Source: Verrucomicrobiota bacterium (GTDB lineage: Bacteria; Verrucomicrobiota; Verrucomicrobiia; Opitutales; Opitutaceae). Taken from it: DNA of 64,000 bases. A program made the translations under genes and the position numbers. Shown here piece after piece: positions 1 to 9,510 of the stretch. The DNA lies in assembly GCA_016222805.1 (NCBI GenBank), contig JACRQG010000005.1:176141-240140 (forward strand). The letters run 5' to 3'. Position 1 is the stretch's first letter, and every line of letters begins with the position of its first letter. The notes beneath the pieces were generated by a model. It saw only the letters and a program-made list of their open reading frames with translations. It made no database searches and was not told the DNA's origin.

Positions 1-1135
1 TGGATTGGCGGACGAGGGTGCGCGGCGAGTCGAGGAGCCGGTAGGTCTGCAGGAACGGCCGGCCAGGGGTCGCGCCGGTGCCGGCGGCGGAGGTGTTGTA
101 GGTCTTGTAGGAGTAGTGGAGCTTGGCGTACCGCTCGGTGGCGGCGCCGGTCATGACGATGCCGAAGCGCGACCCGAGGGGCAGCGTGAGATCGAAGTTA
201 CCGCCCGGTTTCAGCTTGTAGATCCGCTCGTCGGTGGTGTGCGGCGTCCGGCGCAGGTCGAAATTCTCGCTGTTGGCGGCGAAGTTGAGGTTGTAGCGGA
301 ACTGCATGCTCTTCCGCTCAAACGCGCTCTTGCTCACCATGTTCACCGAGCCGGACAGGGAGTCGGCGCGGTTGGCCGGGGTCGGGACCTTGGCCACCTC
401 GATGCGGGAGATGTTGTTGATCGAAGCCTGATTGAAGGAGAACGCCCGCGAGTCCCCCATCGCGTTGGAGGTGTTCGCCATCTGCGCACCGTCGTTCGAG
501 ATCGCCACCATGTGCGGCGCAAACCCGCGGATCGACACCGTCGCCACTGTGGTGCCGTCCTCGTAATCGTACTCGGGGGTGACGCCCGGCACGTACTTGA
601 GGAACTCGCCGATGTTGCCGTCCATCACGTCGCCAAGGGAGTCGGCGGCCACCACGTTCTTGAGGTTGGGGGCGAAGCGCTGCTCGTTGGCGGCGATGGC
701 GTCGTTGTCGGTCTCGCGGGCGGTGGCGACGGTGAAGGCGTCGAGCCTCACCACCTCGCCCGTCCCGTAACGCGCCGCGCTCGTGAGATCGAAGTCGCGC
801 GTGACGGCCTGGCCGGCCACCACGCTGACCACGGCCGACTGCGGATCCAGGCCGGTGAAAAACACCTCGAGGGTCACGTTGCCGGCCGGGACCGCCGGCA
901 GCCGGTAGGTTCCGGTCTGGTCGGTGAACGCGACGAGCCCGGTGCCGCGCACGCTGACGCGGGCATTGTTCAGGTACTGGCCGGTGGCGACATTCAGCAC
1001 CCGGCCGGAGATGGTCGCGTCCGCGGCGACGTTGGCCGCGGAGGTCTGCGCCGGCAGCGGTCGGCCGGGGAGGACCATCAGCCCGAAGGCGGAACACAAC
1101 GGCAACAGGACCGGAAGAACACGGGGACGGCGCAT
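1..1135 (-). CDS. TonB-dependent receptor, N-terminal part (cut by left edge)
   Basis: This is the first 378 residues of an outer-membrane receptor that imports large ligands using TonB energy; the beta-barrel lies beyond the left edge. The ATG at 1135 is followed by a signal peptide (MRRPRVLPVLLPLCSAFGLM, cleavage near LPAQT). Next comes a carboxypeptidase-regulatory-like beta-sandwich (about residues 40-115, ATISGRVLNVATGQYLNNAR) and then the plug domain (LGDVMDGNIGEFLKYVPGVT, VSIRGFAPHMVAISNDGAQM, RIEVAKVPTPANRADSLSGS). This order is standard for Bacteroidota and Opitutaceae receptors. The genes upstream on the same strand encode a glycosidase-like protein and an oxidoreductase, which suggests a carbohydrate ligand, but the substrate cannot be read from this part. 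Confident as to family. Confidence 0.9.
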   Translation of the reverse strand, partial: MRRPRVLPVLLPLCSAFGLMVLPGRPLPAQTSAANVAADATISGRVLNVATGQYLNNARVSVRGTGLVAFTDQTGTYRLPAVPAGNVTLEVFFTGLDPQSAVVSVVAGQAVTRDFDLTSAARYGTGEVVRLDAFTVATARETDNDAIAANEQRFAPNLKNVVAADSLGDVMDGNIGEFLKYVPGVTPEYDYEDGTTVATVSIRGFAPHMVAISNDGAQMANTSNAMGDSRAFSFNQASINNISRIEVAKVPTPANRADSLSGSVNMVSKSAFERKSMQFRYNLNFAANSENFDLRRTPHTTDERIYKLKPGGNFDLTLPLGSRFGIVMTGAATERYAKLHYSYKTYNTSAAGTGATPGRPFLQTYRLLDSPRTLVRQS

Positions 1136-1422
1136 GCGGAACGGGGTTTCGGGAGGAAATAGGCACGCGAGCACGGTCCTCCAAGCGCGGATTGGCGGTT
1201 CCCTTCGGAGACCGCGGACCGGCAAACCACCGTCCCAAAGACGCGAGGACCCCGGGGCACCTCCCACCGGATCGGAATCGGATCTTCCTGTAGGCGGGGC
1301 GACCCCGCCCCGCGCGACCCATCTACGCGCGTCGGACACGTCAATCCGGTGGCGCGCCACGCCACGAGGAACGCAAAGGTGCGGGGCGGGGTCGCCCCGC
1401 CTACAGGGCCGGAGGACCCGGG
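1136..1422. repeat. Intergenic region with inverted family-A hairpin repeat
   Basis: No gene is visible in these 287 bases. They carry two arms of the GC-rich family-A repeat in opposite orientation: 1289-1314 (TGTAGGCGGGGCGACCCCGC) and 1381-1406 (GGGGTCGCCCCGCCTACAG). The arms are complementary over roughly 25 bases with a loop of about 65 bases. The same motif recurs at 17131-17600, 22109-22135, 23646-23724 and 39766-40007. Confidence 0.75.
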
Positions 1423-3675
1423 CTACGGTGCGGCGAGTTCGATGAGGCACGCCCCATCGGCCGGCAGGGCCACGCGCAGCCGACCTTCCCGCACCTCCCC
1501 GGCCGCCCCGCGCCGACCCGACTCGTCGATCCGGATCGCGCGCGCCGCCGGAGGCAACCCATAGCCCGCCGGGTCGAAGGCGAGGACCACGTCCTGCGGC
1601 TCGGTCAGCACGCTCGCCACCACCAGGGCCACGCGTCCGTCCGGGGCGCGCCAGGCTCCGGCATAGGCCGGCGGCAGCGCTTTCACGAAATGCGTCAGCC
1701 CGCCTTTCTGGCCCGCATAGATCGAGAGTCGCGACATCGGCGTTTCCACGGGGGCGGCGAGGACCTCCGGCGGCCGCAGAAACTCGCCGTGGAGCAGGTA
1801 GTCCACGCCGTGCCGCCGCAGCCGCGCCAGGCGCAGCACGTAGGCGATTTCCGCGGCGCGCTCCTCGAGTTGATTCGGCCGGAAGTTGGCGAGCATCGGC
1901 TGCTGCCCCCAGACCAGCGCCCGCGCCTGTTCGACCCGAAACTGCCGGGAGTACTGGCGATCGAGCAGCGCCAGCGGCACCTTCGGTGCCGTCGCCGCCG
2001 GCCACAGGTCATCGTACGGCGGCATGGTGAGCGACGAATAGTTGCCGAACTGCACGGCGTAGGGATGGTACACCGCCGGGAAAAACGGGATCGCCTCCCA
2101 CCCTTCCGCCGGCGCGGCATAACGCTCGCGACTCACCTGCAGGCTCAGCATCAGGTCGAGGTACGGCAGCCAGGCCTCACCACTGCCCTCCCCCGCGAGC
2201 GCCGGCGGCCGCACCCCGGCGGCCCGCTGTCGAATGTCCGTCGAGAGCACACGGAAGCCGTCCATCCAGAAGCGTCCGCCTCCGAGTGGGTGACCATGGG
2301 ATGCGTCATGGCAGGCGAGGCTCGTGCAGGCCTGGTCCATATAGATGCCATCGACCCGGAACTGCCGAATCACCTGCTCCGCGAGGCCCGCGTATTTTTC
2401 GCGCCAGAACTCGGTTCCCATGCACATCGACACGCAGGCCTCGCCCGTGAAGGTGTTGTACACTTCCTTCCGATACGTGCCGTCCGCGCCCTTGACGGCA
2501 AAACGCTCCGCGCCCTCCGCCGTCCAACTCGGCGTGGTCAGTCCCCACAGGCGCTGGTTCATGTAGACCATGGCCCTCACGCCCTCCGCCTGCGCCGCCG
2601 CCAGCGCGCGGCCAAACGACTCCGCCCCTTCGCGCGGCGGCAGGTACTCGGGAAACCCCGTGTCGTAGGCGCAGCCGTGCCACCAATGCCACAGCACGCT
2701 CACCGGCAGCCCCAGTTCCCGGCGCAAGCGTCCCGCCGGCGGCAGCACGCCCTCGGACCGCCCCCGGTTCCACACCCACAGCGCCGTGTCCGGCACCCAG
2801 GCGGGCACCTCGCCGCGGCGCAGGCGACTCTCGCGCGCCCACCTCTGCTGGGTGCCCCAGGCCCGATAGCGCTCCGCCGCCGTCACCCAGTCGCCCCGGA
2901 AAACCCCCACGACGACCGGATACGCCGGAGCGTAGCGCTCCTCTCCCCGCGCTCCCGACTCCGGCAGGTGCTCCACCTCCAGGCCGATCCCGCCCTCGCC
3001 GTCGCCCCGCGCCACGAAGGTCTTCCGGTACGCCGCCGCATCCTCGCACGCGAGGTACATCCCCGGGCCATCGCGCCGGTACAGGGCGAGGCACTGCAGC
3101 GAAAGTCGTCCCGGGTATTCCCACGCCAGCCGCCGTCCCTTGCCCTTGGCGGCGGTCAGGCCCTTCCGCGGCTCCGCGAGCAGCTCGCCCGTCCACGCCG
3201 GCACGGCCAGGAACTCCTCGGGCTGCGCCGCCAGTCCGTCGAGCAGCGGGAACCGCACCTGGGTCAACGCGGCGTCGCGCGGCTTGCTGATCGCGATGTG
3301 CCAGCGGCTGTCGGGTTCATCGCCGGCGAGCCGGGCGCGCACCTCGACCCGAAGGCCACCCGCTCCCGCCGGCGTAAACCCGCTCCAGCTCAGGCGCACC
3401 TCTCCGCCGTCCGGGCTGCGCGCGTACTCGAAGCGCGTCGCCTGCGCGGGCCCGAGCGTGTGCACCTGCCCGTCGAGGATCGCGTCGACGGACCACAGCG
3501 CGCTCGCCCCGGTGGCGAAGGGGTGGCCCGACTGCCGGTCGACGAGTGCGCGCAATGCCCCGTTGCCCGCGTCGAAGGCGATCTCGCACCGCGCGTTGGC
3601 GAGGCGCACCACCTCGGCGGCCGACGCCGACACGAGGGTCGCCCCCCAGAGCAGCAGGCAACCCAGCGGGTCCAT
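1423..3675 (-). CDS. Secreted glycosidase-like protein, DUF6259-like
   Basis: This is a 750-residue exported protein, probably a glycoside hydrolase with a TIM-barrel core. I chose the ATG at 3675 because it gives a compact signal peptide (MDPLGCLLLWGATLVSASA, then AEVVRL); an ATG at 3735 would only lengthen the n-region. The first 300 residues look like a beta-rich domain that compares a substrate residue or ring (RLANARCEIAFDAGNGALRA). The middle holds barrel-like motifs, including a strand ending in an acidic residue (FRVDGIYMDQACTSLACHD) that resembles the catalytic strand of GH-A-type and melibiase-like enzymes. The C-terminus is a small beta domain. The family assignment is from memory of similar verrucomicrobial proteins. 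The substrate is unknown. It sits between an oxidoreductase and a TonB-dependent receptor on the same strand. Confidence 0.72.
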   Translation of the reverse strand: MDPLGCLLLWGATLVSASAAEVVRLANARCEIAFDAGNGALRALVDRQSGHPFATGASALWSVDAILDGQVHTLGPAQATRFEYARSPDGGEVRLSWSGFTPAGAGGLRVEVRARLAGDEPDSRWHIAISKPRDAALTQVRFPLLDGLAAQPEEFLAVPAWTGELLAEPRKGLTAAKGKGRRLAWEYPGRLSLQCLALYRRDGPGMYLACEDAAAYRKTFVARGDGEGGIGLEVEHLPESGARGEERYAPAYPVVVGVFRGDWVTAAERYRAWGTQQRWARESRLRRGEVPAWVPDTALWVWNRGRSEGVLPPAGRLRRELGLPVSVLWHWWHGCAYDTGFPEYLPPREGAESFGRALAAAQAEGVRAMVYMNQRLWGLTTPSWTAEGAERFAVKGADGTYRKEVYNTFTGEACVSMCMGTEFWREKYAGLAEQVIRQFRVDGIYMDQACTSLACHDASHGHPLGGGRFWMDGFRVLSTDIRQRAAGVRPPALAGEGSGEAWLPYLDLMLSLQVSRERYAAPAEGWEAIPFFPAVYHPYAVQFGNYSSLTMPPYDDLWPAATAPKVPLALLDRQYSRQFRVEQARALVWGQQPMLANFRPNQLEERAAEIAYVLRLARLRRHGVDYLLHGEFLRPPEVLAAPVETPMSRLSIYAGQKGGLTHFVKALPPAYAGAWRAPDGRVALVVASVLTEPQDVVLAFDPAGYGLPPAARAIRIDESGRRGAAGEVREGRLRVALPADGACLIELAAP

Positions 3676-3889
3676 GCCCCACCACCGCGATCCTCGCTTC
3701 AAGTGCTGCTGCCCCACGAAACTGCCACGATTCATGCCGGCAGGAAATCGCACCGCCTCCGCCTCGGCGAGCCGGCAGTGAGCAGTTGCTCCGGCCCCGT
3801 TTCGCCGGGCGCGTCGAGCCCGGCCACGTCCGGATGATCGCACGTCCCTTGGCCGGCCTCACCGCGGCCGGCTACACGGCCAAGGCCGG

Positions 3890-5338
3890 TCACGCCGTCA
3901 GGTACTTTGCCGGGAACTTCCACGGCGCCCGGTACTCCGGCACCGCCAGCTTCTGCGCCTCGGGGTCGCCGACAATCTGCTGTGTCTTCGGGTCGAAGCG
4001 GATTGTCCGCCCGAGTTTCAGCGAGAGCAGGCTGAGCACGATCGGCACGTTGATCCGGCTGTGGTACTCGGGCGTGCAACTGGGCTGCCGGCGCGTCTTG
4101 ATGCACTCGATCCACTCGAACTCCTGGCCCGGCGAGGGCGGGATTCGCTCCGCCACCGGCTTCACGTCCGCGATGTTGTAGAGCGCGCGCACCGGATAGT
4201 CCGCCGCCTGCTTCTTCGCGATCGCCTCGGGTTTCAGGAACTCGTTCATCGCCTTCCCTTCGGGGACAATGCGGTGCTCGTTGTAATTGCTCCACATCGT
4301 GCCGAGCACGCCGTGGAAATAGATCCCCAGCCGGCGCTCCGGCTGCGGCCGCCCGTGCAGGTCGAAGCCGTAGCTGTTCGTCAGCGACGACATCCAGGTC
4401 ATCGTCACCCCGGGGTATCGCCACAGGACCTCGTGGTTGTCGTAGGCGTCGCCGTCGTCCTCGATCACGAACCGTCCGCCGCTCGAGCTCACTTCGGTCG
4501 GGTACTGCAGATCGAGCGCCCACACCGGCAGGTCGATGATGTGCGGCGCCATGCCCGGCGTCCAACCGCCGCTGTAGGCCATCCACGAGCCGTGGTTGTA
4601 GGATCCGGAGAAGAGGATCGAGTTGAAGGGAACCAGCGGCGCGGGCCCGCACCAGAAGTCCCAGTCGAGATCCGCTGGCGCCTTCGTGCCCGGCTCCTGT
4701 CGGCCCACGCCCTTGGGGCCCTGGTTCATCACGTTGAACGTGCGCACCGTGCCGACCTTGCCGAGGTAGCCGGCGCGGATCATCTCCACCACGCGGCGGT
4801 AGTTCTCCGAGGCGTGGATCTGCGTGCCGATCTGGCAGACGCGGCCCGTGCGTTTCACCGCGTGGCGCACGACGAGGTCCTCCCCGAGGGTGAGCGTCAT
4901 CGGCTTCTGGAGATAGACATCCTTGCCGGCTTCCATCGCGGCGACCGCCATCAGGGTGTGCCAGTGCGGCGGCGACGCGATGATCACGGCATCCACCGAC
5001 GGCTGCGCCAGCATCTCCCGATAATCCGCGTAGGTCCGGCAGGTGTCCTTGAACTGTTTCGCGATCGCCTCGCGGCGCGTCCGGAAGACATCACACGCGC
5101 CCGTGACCACCACGTCGGGGTGCTTGGCGACATTGCCGACGTTGCCCCGGCCCATGCCGTTGCAGCCGATCAGGCCGACCTGGATCTTGCCGTTGGCGCC
5201 CGGCCGCCCCGCGGCCCCGAAGGCCCCGGAGGGCAGGATGGTCGGGGCGGTCATCCCCACCGCGCCGAAGCGGCTGGCGGTCTTGAGAAATTCCCGGCGG
5301 CTGGAGGCGACCGGAGAAGCAACGGGTTTCGGATGCAT
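3890..5338 (-). CDS. Gfo/Idh/MocA family oxidoreductase, Tat-exported
   Basis: A 482-residue NAD(P)-dependent oxidoreductase of the Gfo/Idh/MocA family, acting on sugars or sugar-like compounds. The ATG at 5338 precedes a twin-arginine signal (SRREFLKTASRFGAVGMTAP), so the protein is probably exported folded with its cofactor. The Rossmann fold begins at KIQVGLIGCNGMGRGNVGNV. The diagnostic EKP-type motif appears as DVYLQKPMTLTLGEDL, with Q in place of E. The C-terminal alpha/beta domain includes GGWTPGMAPHIIDLPVWALD with a catalytic-type His. The reading frame stays open far upstream on this strand, but that extension is only antisense to the kinase at 5816. Its partner gene downstream is the glycosidase-like protein. 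The substrate is unknown. Confidence 0.9.
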   Translation of the reverse strand: MHPKPVASPVASSRREFLKTASRFGAVGMTAPTILPSGAFGAAGRPGANGKIQVGLIGCNGMGRGNVGNVAKHPDVVVTGACDVFRTRREAIAKQFKDTCRTYADYREMLAQPSVDAVIIASPPHWHTLMAVAAMEAGKDVYLQKPMTLTLGEDLVVRHAVKRTGRVCQIGTQIHASENYRRVVEMIRAGYLGKVGTVRTFNVMNQGPKGVGRQEPGTKAPADLDWDFWCGPAPLVPFNSILFSGSYNHGSWMAYSGGWTPGMAPHIIDLPVWALDLQYPTEVSSSGGRFVIEDDGDAYDNHEVLWRYPGVTMTWMSSLTNSYGFDLHGRPQPERRLGIYFHGVLGTMWSNYNEHRIVPEGKAMNEFLKPEAIAKKQAADYPVRALYNIADVKPVAERIPPSPGQEFEWIECIKTRRQPSCTPEYHSRINVPIVLSLLSLKLGRTIRFDPKTQQIVGDPEAQKLAVPEYRAPWKFPAKYLTA

Positions 5339-5815
5339 GAGAAAAAAACACGCCGCCCCGCGCCCGGAGCCGCCCCAGCGGCGACCCACCCGCGCGCCTG
5401 CGACGCGCCGAGGCTGACCGCCCGGGCGTCCCTTGGCAACGCCCGTGTCGCCAAAATCCTCCGCCTCTTCGCTTTTCGCCCCCTTTCGCCCCTTTTCGGC
5501 AACCCCTGATCCGCGGGCCGAAAAGAGCGGAAAGATCCGAAAAGCCTGGCTCGGGCCGGCACCCTTCTCGCGCCCCGCCGAGGCTGCGTCGGCGATCCGT
5601 CCGCCGATGGCTCGGGAGCGATGAAAACCTCCCGACACAGCAGCCGAACTCCTCCGCCTCCTCTTTTTCGCCCCCTTGCGCCCCTTTTCGGCAACCCCCG
5701 ATCCGCTGGCCGCAATCAACGCCCGCGCGCCGGCGGATCCTCCGCCCCCGACGCGCGAACCCGCGGAATTCTTGCGCGCCGCCGGCGGAACGCCGTAGTT
5801 TTTTCCCACGGAATC
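5339..5815. repeat. Divergent intergenic region with a duplicated 65-bp segment
   Basis: No gene is seen between the oxidoreductase (minus) and the kinase (plus). A pyrimidine-rich 65-base segment occurs twice in direct orientation, at 5456-5520 and 5648-5712, 192 bases apart; each carries CGCCCCTTTTCGGCAACCC and ends GATCCG(C)GGCCG or GATCCGCTGGCCG. Read on the minus strand the copies encode the low-complexity string GLPKRGARGRKRGG. This is typical of dispersed non-coding repeats rather than protein. Confidence 0.7.
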
Positions 5816-8800
5816 ATGGATACCCCGTCTCGCCATTCGACCGAAACTCCGAAGGAAGCGCCGGCGAATTCGCTCCCGACGGAGGGCCTGGCCTGCGAGT
5901 TGCCACCAGGCCTGCTGGCGCACGCGGAGCGACTCCGGGTCGCCCTTGCCGCCACGCCCATCGTGATCTTCAACCAGGACCGCGACCTCCGCTACACCTG
6001 GATCGGCAACCCGGCGCTGGGGCTGAAGGCCGAGGAGGCCATCGGCCGCACCGATGAGGACCTCCTCGGGAGCGAGGCCGCCCGGCCGCTGACGATTATC
6101 AAGCGCCAGGTGCTGGAGACCGGGCGAGGCGAAAGACAGGACGTAAACGTGGTCCGCGCGGGACAATCCGGCTGGTACGACCTCACCGTCGAACCACTGC
6201 GCGACACCGCCGGGGAGATTTGCGGCATCACCTGCGTCGCGGTGGATATCAGCGACCGCAAGCGCGCCGAAACCGCGTTGCAGGTGAGCGAAGCCATCCG
6301 ACACCAGGCCCTGCATGGCGCGCCGGATTCGGTCTTCGCGATCGATCGGGAGTACCGCCTCCTCTTCAACAACGACCTGCACCAGCAAATCCTCATCGCG
6401 AGCGGCGGGCGGCCGCTCCACCCCGGGGACGACGCGTTGTCGCCCGCCTATCCGCCAGAGATCCTCGCCCACTGGCGCGCCCTCTACGACCGGGCCCTGC
6501 GGGGCGAGACGTTCAGCGAGGACAACGAATGGAGAGACCGCGCGGGTAACCGCCGGTTCTTTGACAACCGGTTTGCCCCCCTGCGCGACCCCAGGGGCGA
6601 GATCTGCGGAGCCCTGATCGTCGCCCGGGAAGTGACCGAGCACCGGCTGGCGGAGGAATCCCTGCGCGAAAGCGAACAAAGGTTCGCCACGATCTTTCGG
6701 AAAAGTCCCGTGGCCATCGGGATCAGCCGACTGGCGGACGGGAGATTTCTCGACGTCAACGAGGCCTTTGTTCGCCTCTACGGGTACGCGCGCGAGGAAC
6801 TCATCGGCCACACCTCGACCGAGCTGGGGCTCTGGCATTCCGACAACCGACCCGCCGCCTTCAAGGCCTTGCACGAGCAGCCCGGGCCACAGGTGGTGGA
6901 GATGCAGGCACGCCGCAAGGATGGGACCATCCGGAGCCTGCAGGCGACCATCGATCGGATTCAGCTCGGCAGGGAAGACTGCTTTGTCGGCTTCCTGTCC
7001 GATGTCACCGACCGCCGGCAGATGGAGGTTGAACTGCGGAAGAGTGAGATGCGCCATCGCGCGGTCATCGAAGACCAGACCGAGGTCCTCTTGCGGTTCA
7101 CCGCCGATGGCACCCTCACCTTCGTCAACGATGTCTTCTGCCGCTTCTTCGGCCGGAGCCGGGGGGAGTCGATTGGGAGCCAATGGCACCCGCGCGCGGT
7201 GGCGGAAGACGTCCCGATGATCGAGGCCGAGTTGCGGACCCTCACCCCGGGAAATCCCGTGGTCACAATCGAGAATCGCGTGTACGCCGCGGACGGCTCC
7301 GTGCGCTGGATGCAGTTCGTCAACCGGGCCTTCTTCGATGCGACCGGCCGGTTGATCGAGACGCAGGCCGTCGGGCGGGATATCACGGAGCGCAAACGGG
7401 CGGAGATGGCGCTCCGCCAGAGTGAAGCGCGCTTCCGGACGGTCTTCGAGCACGGGTCGTTTGGGATCGCCCTGGGGGACCTGGGCGGACGGGTAACTTT
7501 TGCCAATCCCGCTTTTCACCAGATCCTCGGATACGACGAAGGGGAACTCGTCGGCTTGAGTTTCCAGCACTTCACGCTCGCGGAAGACTTGCCCGCGGAA
7601 CTCCCGCTCATCCAGGAGTTGATCGCGGGCAATTTGAATCAGTACGACATCGAGAAGCGCTATGTCAGAAAGGACGGCCGCGTCGTTTGGATCCAACTGC
7701 GCGGGACTGCCCTCCATGACCCCGACGGCCGGCCGGTGGGCGGACTGGCGATGGTGCAGGATATCACGGCTCGCCGGCAGGCGGAAGCCGCCTTGCGCGA
7801 AAGCGAGGAACTCTTCCGGAAAGTAATCGAAAACTCGCGGGACGGCATCAACCTGCTCGATCTCAAATCAGGGAAGTACGTCCTGCTGAGCCCGGCCCAG
7901 GTCGCGCTGACGGGATTCACCCGCGACGAAATCAACCAGATCTCCGCCGCAGAGACCCTCGAACGGGTGCACCCCGACGATCGGCTGATCTCCGTCGAAC
8001 AGCAGAAGAAAGTTGCCGCTGGCGAATTGCCGGCCGTGACGTCCGAGTACCGCTGGAAGGTCAAGAGTGGCAACTACCGCTGGTTCAGCGACAGCCGCAG
8101 TGTGATTCGGGACGAGGAGGGCCGGGCCATCGCCCTCGTGGGAGTAACCCGCGACATCACCGAACGCAAGCGGCTGGAGTTCGAGCGGGCCGAAGCCCTG
8201 GCGCGGCTGGCGGTGATCGAAGAGCAGGAACGCCACCGGATCTCGCGGGAACTGCACGACCAGACCGCCCAGCGGCTCGTGGCCCTGTCCGTGGAACTGA
8301 AAAACCTCGAGACGCACCTGGCGGCGGGAAAGGCGCCCAGCCGGCGCCTGACGTCCCTCCGGAAAACGGTGGATGAACTTCAGCAGCAGGTCCGGGATAT
8401 CGCCTGGGACCTGCGCACCGGCGAACTGGTGCAGGGCGGGTTGGATCATGCCCTCAGGGAATATGTCGAGGAATGGAGCGAACGCACGGAGGTGGCGGCG
8501 GATTTCGAGTGCCGCGGCTTCGGCGGCCGGCGGTTGCCCACCCTGCTCGAGAGCACGCTCTTCCGCGTGGCCCAGGAGGCCCTGGCCAACATCGCCAAGC
8601 ATGCCCACGCCCGCCGCGCCAGCGTCCTCCTGGAGGAGGCCGACGGCCTGGTACGGCTCACCGTGGAGGACGACGGCCGCGGCTTCGAGCCCGAGCCAGC
8701 CGCGGACACCCTCGAGGCCCGCCAACGGCTCGGCCTGCTCGGCATGAAGGAGCGGGTGCGGCTGGCGGGAGGTACGTTCCTCCTGGAATCCTCCCCCGGG

Positions 8801-8854
8801 GCGGGGACGACGGTGCTGGTGCGCCTGCCCCTGCCGAAGGAGGACACACCATGA
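5816..8854 (+). CDS. Soluble multi-PAS sensor histidine kinase, HisKA_3 (NarL-partner) type
   Basis: A 1012-residue cytoplasmic sensor kinase with no membrane segment. I place the start at the ATG at 5816 (MDTPSRHSTE); the open frame before it runs through the intergenic repeat. Six PAS/PAC modules follow, each closed by a signature such as VDISDRKRAE, REVTEHRLAE, SDVTDRRQME, GRDITERKRAE, VQDITARRQAE and TRDITERKRLE. They lead into a HisKA_3 dimerisation domain with phosphoacceptor His about residue 814 (RHRISRELHDQTAQRLV). The C-terminal HATPase has an N-box (QEALANIAKHAHA) and a G-box (DDGRGFEPE). HPK7-type kinases pair with LuxR/NarL regulators, and exactly such a gene overlaps its stop codon. 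The signal sensed is unknown. Confidence 0.92.
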   Translation: MDTPSRHSTETPKEAPANSLPTEGLACELPPGLLAHAERLRVALAATPIVIFNQDRDLRYTWIGNPALGLKAEEAIGRTDEDLLGSEAARPLTIIKRQVLETGRGERQDVNVVRAGQSGWYDLTVEPLRDTAGEICGITCVAVDISDRKRAETALQVSEAIRHQALHGAPDSVFAIDREYRLLFNNDLHQQILIASGGRPLHPGDDALSPAYPPEILAHWRALYDRALRGETFSEDNEWRDRAGNRRFFDNRFAPLRDPRGEICGALIVAREVTEHRLAEESLRESEQRFATIFRKSPVAIGISRLADGRFLDVNEAFVRLYGYAREELIGHTSTELGLWHSDNRPAAFKALHEQPGPQVVEMQARRKDGTIRSLQATIDRIQLGREDCFVGFLSDVTDRRQMEVELRKSEMRHRAVIEDQTEVLLRFTADGTLTFVNDVFCRFFGRSRGESIGSQWHPRAVAEDVPMIEAELRTLTPGNPVVTIENRVYAADGSVRWMQFVNRAFFDATGRLIETQAVGRDITERKRAEMALRQSEARFRTVFEHGSFGIALGDLGGRVTFANPAFHQILGYDEGELVGLSFQHFTLAEDLPAELPLIQELIAGNLNQYDIEKRYVRKDGRVVWIQLRGTALHDPDGRPVGGLAMVQDITARRQAEAALRESEELFRKVIENSRDGINLLDLKSGKYVLLSPAQVALTGFTRDEINQISAAETLERVHPDDRLISVEQQKKVAAGELPAVTSEYRWKVKSGNYRWFSDSRSVIRDEEGRAIALVGVTRDITERKRLEFERAEALARLAVIEEQERHRISRELHDQTAQRLVALSVELKNLETHLAAGKAPSRRLTSLRKTVDELQQQVRDIAWDLRTGELVQGGLDHALREYVEEWSERTEVAADFECRGFGGRRLPTLLESTLFRVAQEALANIAKHAHARRASVLLEEADGLVRLTVEDDGRGFEPEPAADTLEARQRLGLLGMKERVRLAGGTFLLESSPGAGTTVLVRLPLPKEDTP
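8837..8843 (+). promoter_or_regulatory. Strong ribosome-binding site fixing the response-regulator start
   Basis: AAGGAGG lies seven bases before the ATG at 8851, within the 3' end of the kinase gene. It is one of the few canonical Shine-Dalgarno sequences in the window; most other starts have none. It settles the start of the regulator. Confidence 0.75.
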
Positions 8855-9510
8855 GCCGGAAATTGCGCGTCCTGCTGGCGGAGGATCAGACCATCCTCCG
8901 CGAGGGCCTGAAGGTGCTCATCGAAAACGAGCCGGACATGGAGGTCATCGGCGAGGCCGGAGATGGAGAGGAGGCGGTGCGCCGTGCGGAGGCGGTGAGG
9001 CCGGACATCGTGGTGATGGATGTCTCCATGCCGCGCCTGGACGGCGTGCAGGCGACGCAGGCGATCAAGCGGGCGAACTCCGAGGTGAAGGTGCTGGCCC
9101 TGACGGTGCACGAGAACAAGAGCCAGATCCGACGGGTGCTCCAGGCGGGTGCCTCCGGCTATGTGGTGAAACGTTCCGCCGCCGAGGAGCTGATCCAGGC
9201 GCTGCGCACCGTTGCCGCGAAGGGAGTCTATCTGGATCCGATTGTGGCGGAGCGACTGCTGGGCCCCGCCAAACCGCCCGCGGCCGGGAGCCCCAATGGC
9301 GAGGCCTTGAGCGACCGGGAAACGGAGGTGCTCCGGCTGATCGCGCTGGGTTACGCCAACAAAGAGATCGCCGCCCAACTCGGGCTCAGTGTGAAGACGG
9401 TGGAGACCTTCAAGACCCGCTCGATGGAGAAACTCGGGCTGCGCAGCCGGGTGGACATCGTGCGCCACGCGATGAACCGCGGCTGGCTGCTGCCCAAGCC
9501 GGAGAAGTGA
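8851..9510 (+). CDS. NarL/FixJ-family response regulator
   Basis: A 219-residue two-component regulator that binds DNA when phosphorylated. The receiver domain spans about residues 4-120 with acidic pair ED11-12, phosphoacceptor Asp57 (DIVVMDVSMPRLDG) and the switch Lys in SGYVVKRSAAEE. A LuxR-type helix-turn-helix occupies about 150-212 (LSDRETEVLRLIALGYANKE, LGLSVKTVETFKTR). The ATG at 8851 overlaps the kinase stop as ATGA and has a strong ribosome-binding site (AAGGAGG, 8837-8843) inside the kinase gene. Kinase and regulator are therefore translationally coupled and almost certainly cognate. No target operator could be inferred. Confidence 0.95.
   Translation: MSRKLRVLLAEDQTILREGLKVLIENEPDMEVIGEAGDGEEAVRRAEAVRPDIVVMDVSMPRLDGVQATQAIKRANSEVKVLALTVHENKSQIRRVLQAGASGYVVKRSAAEELIQALRTVAAKGVYLDPIVAERLLGPAKPPAAGSPNGEALSDRETEVLRLIALGYANKEIAAQLGLSVKTVETFKTRSMEKLGLRSRVDIVRHAMNRGWLLPKPEK

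Noticed and set aside
1690-3837. 715-residue plus-strand open frame
   Set aside because: Antisense to the DUF6259-like gene; Arg/Pro/His-rich composition typical of GC-rich shadows, with no signal or motif.
5339-7717. Very long upstream extension of the minus-strand oxidoreductase frame
   Set aside because: The frame is antisense to a clear PAS kinase, lacks any domain, and the Tat signal at 5338 gives a natural start.
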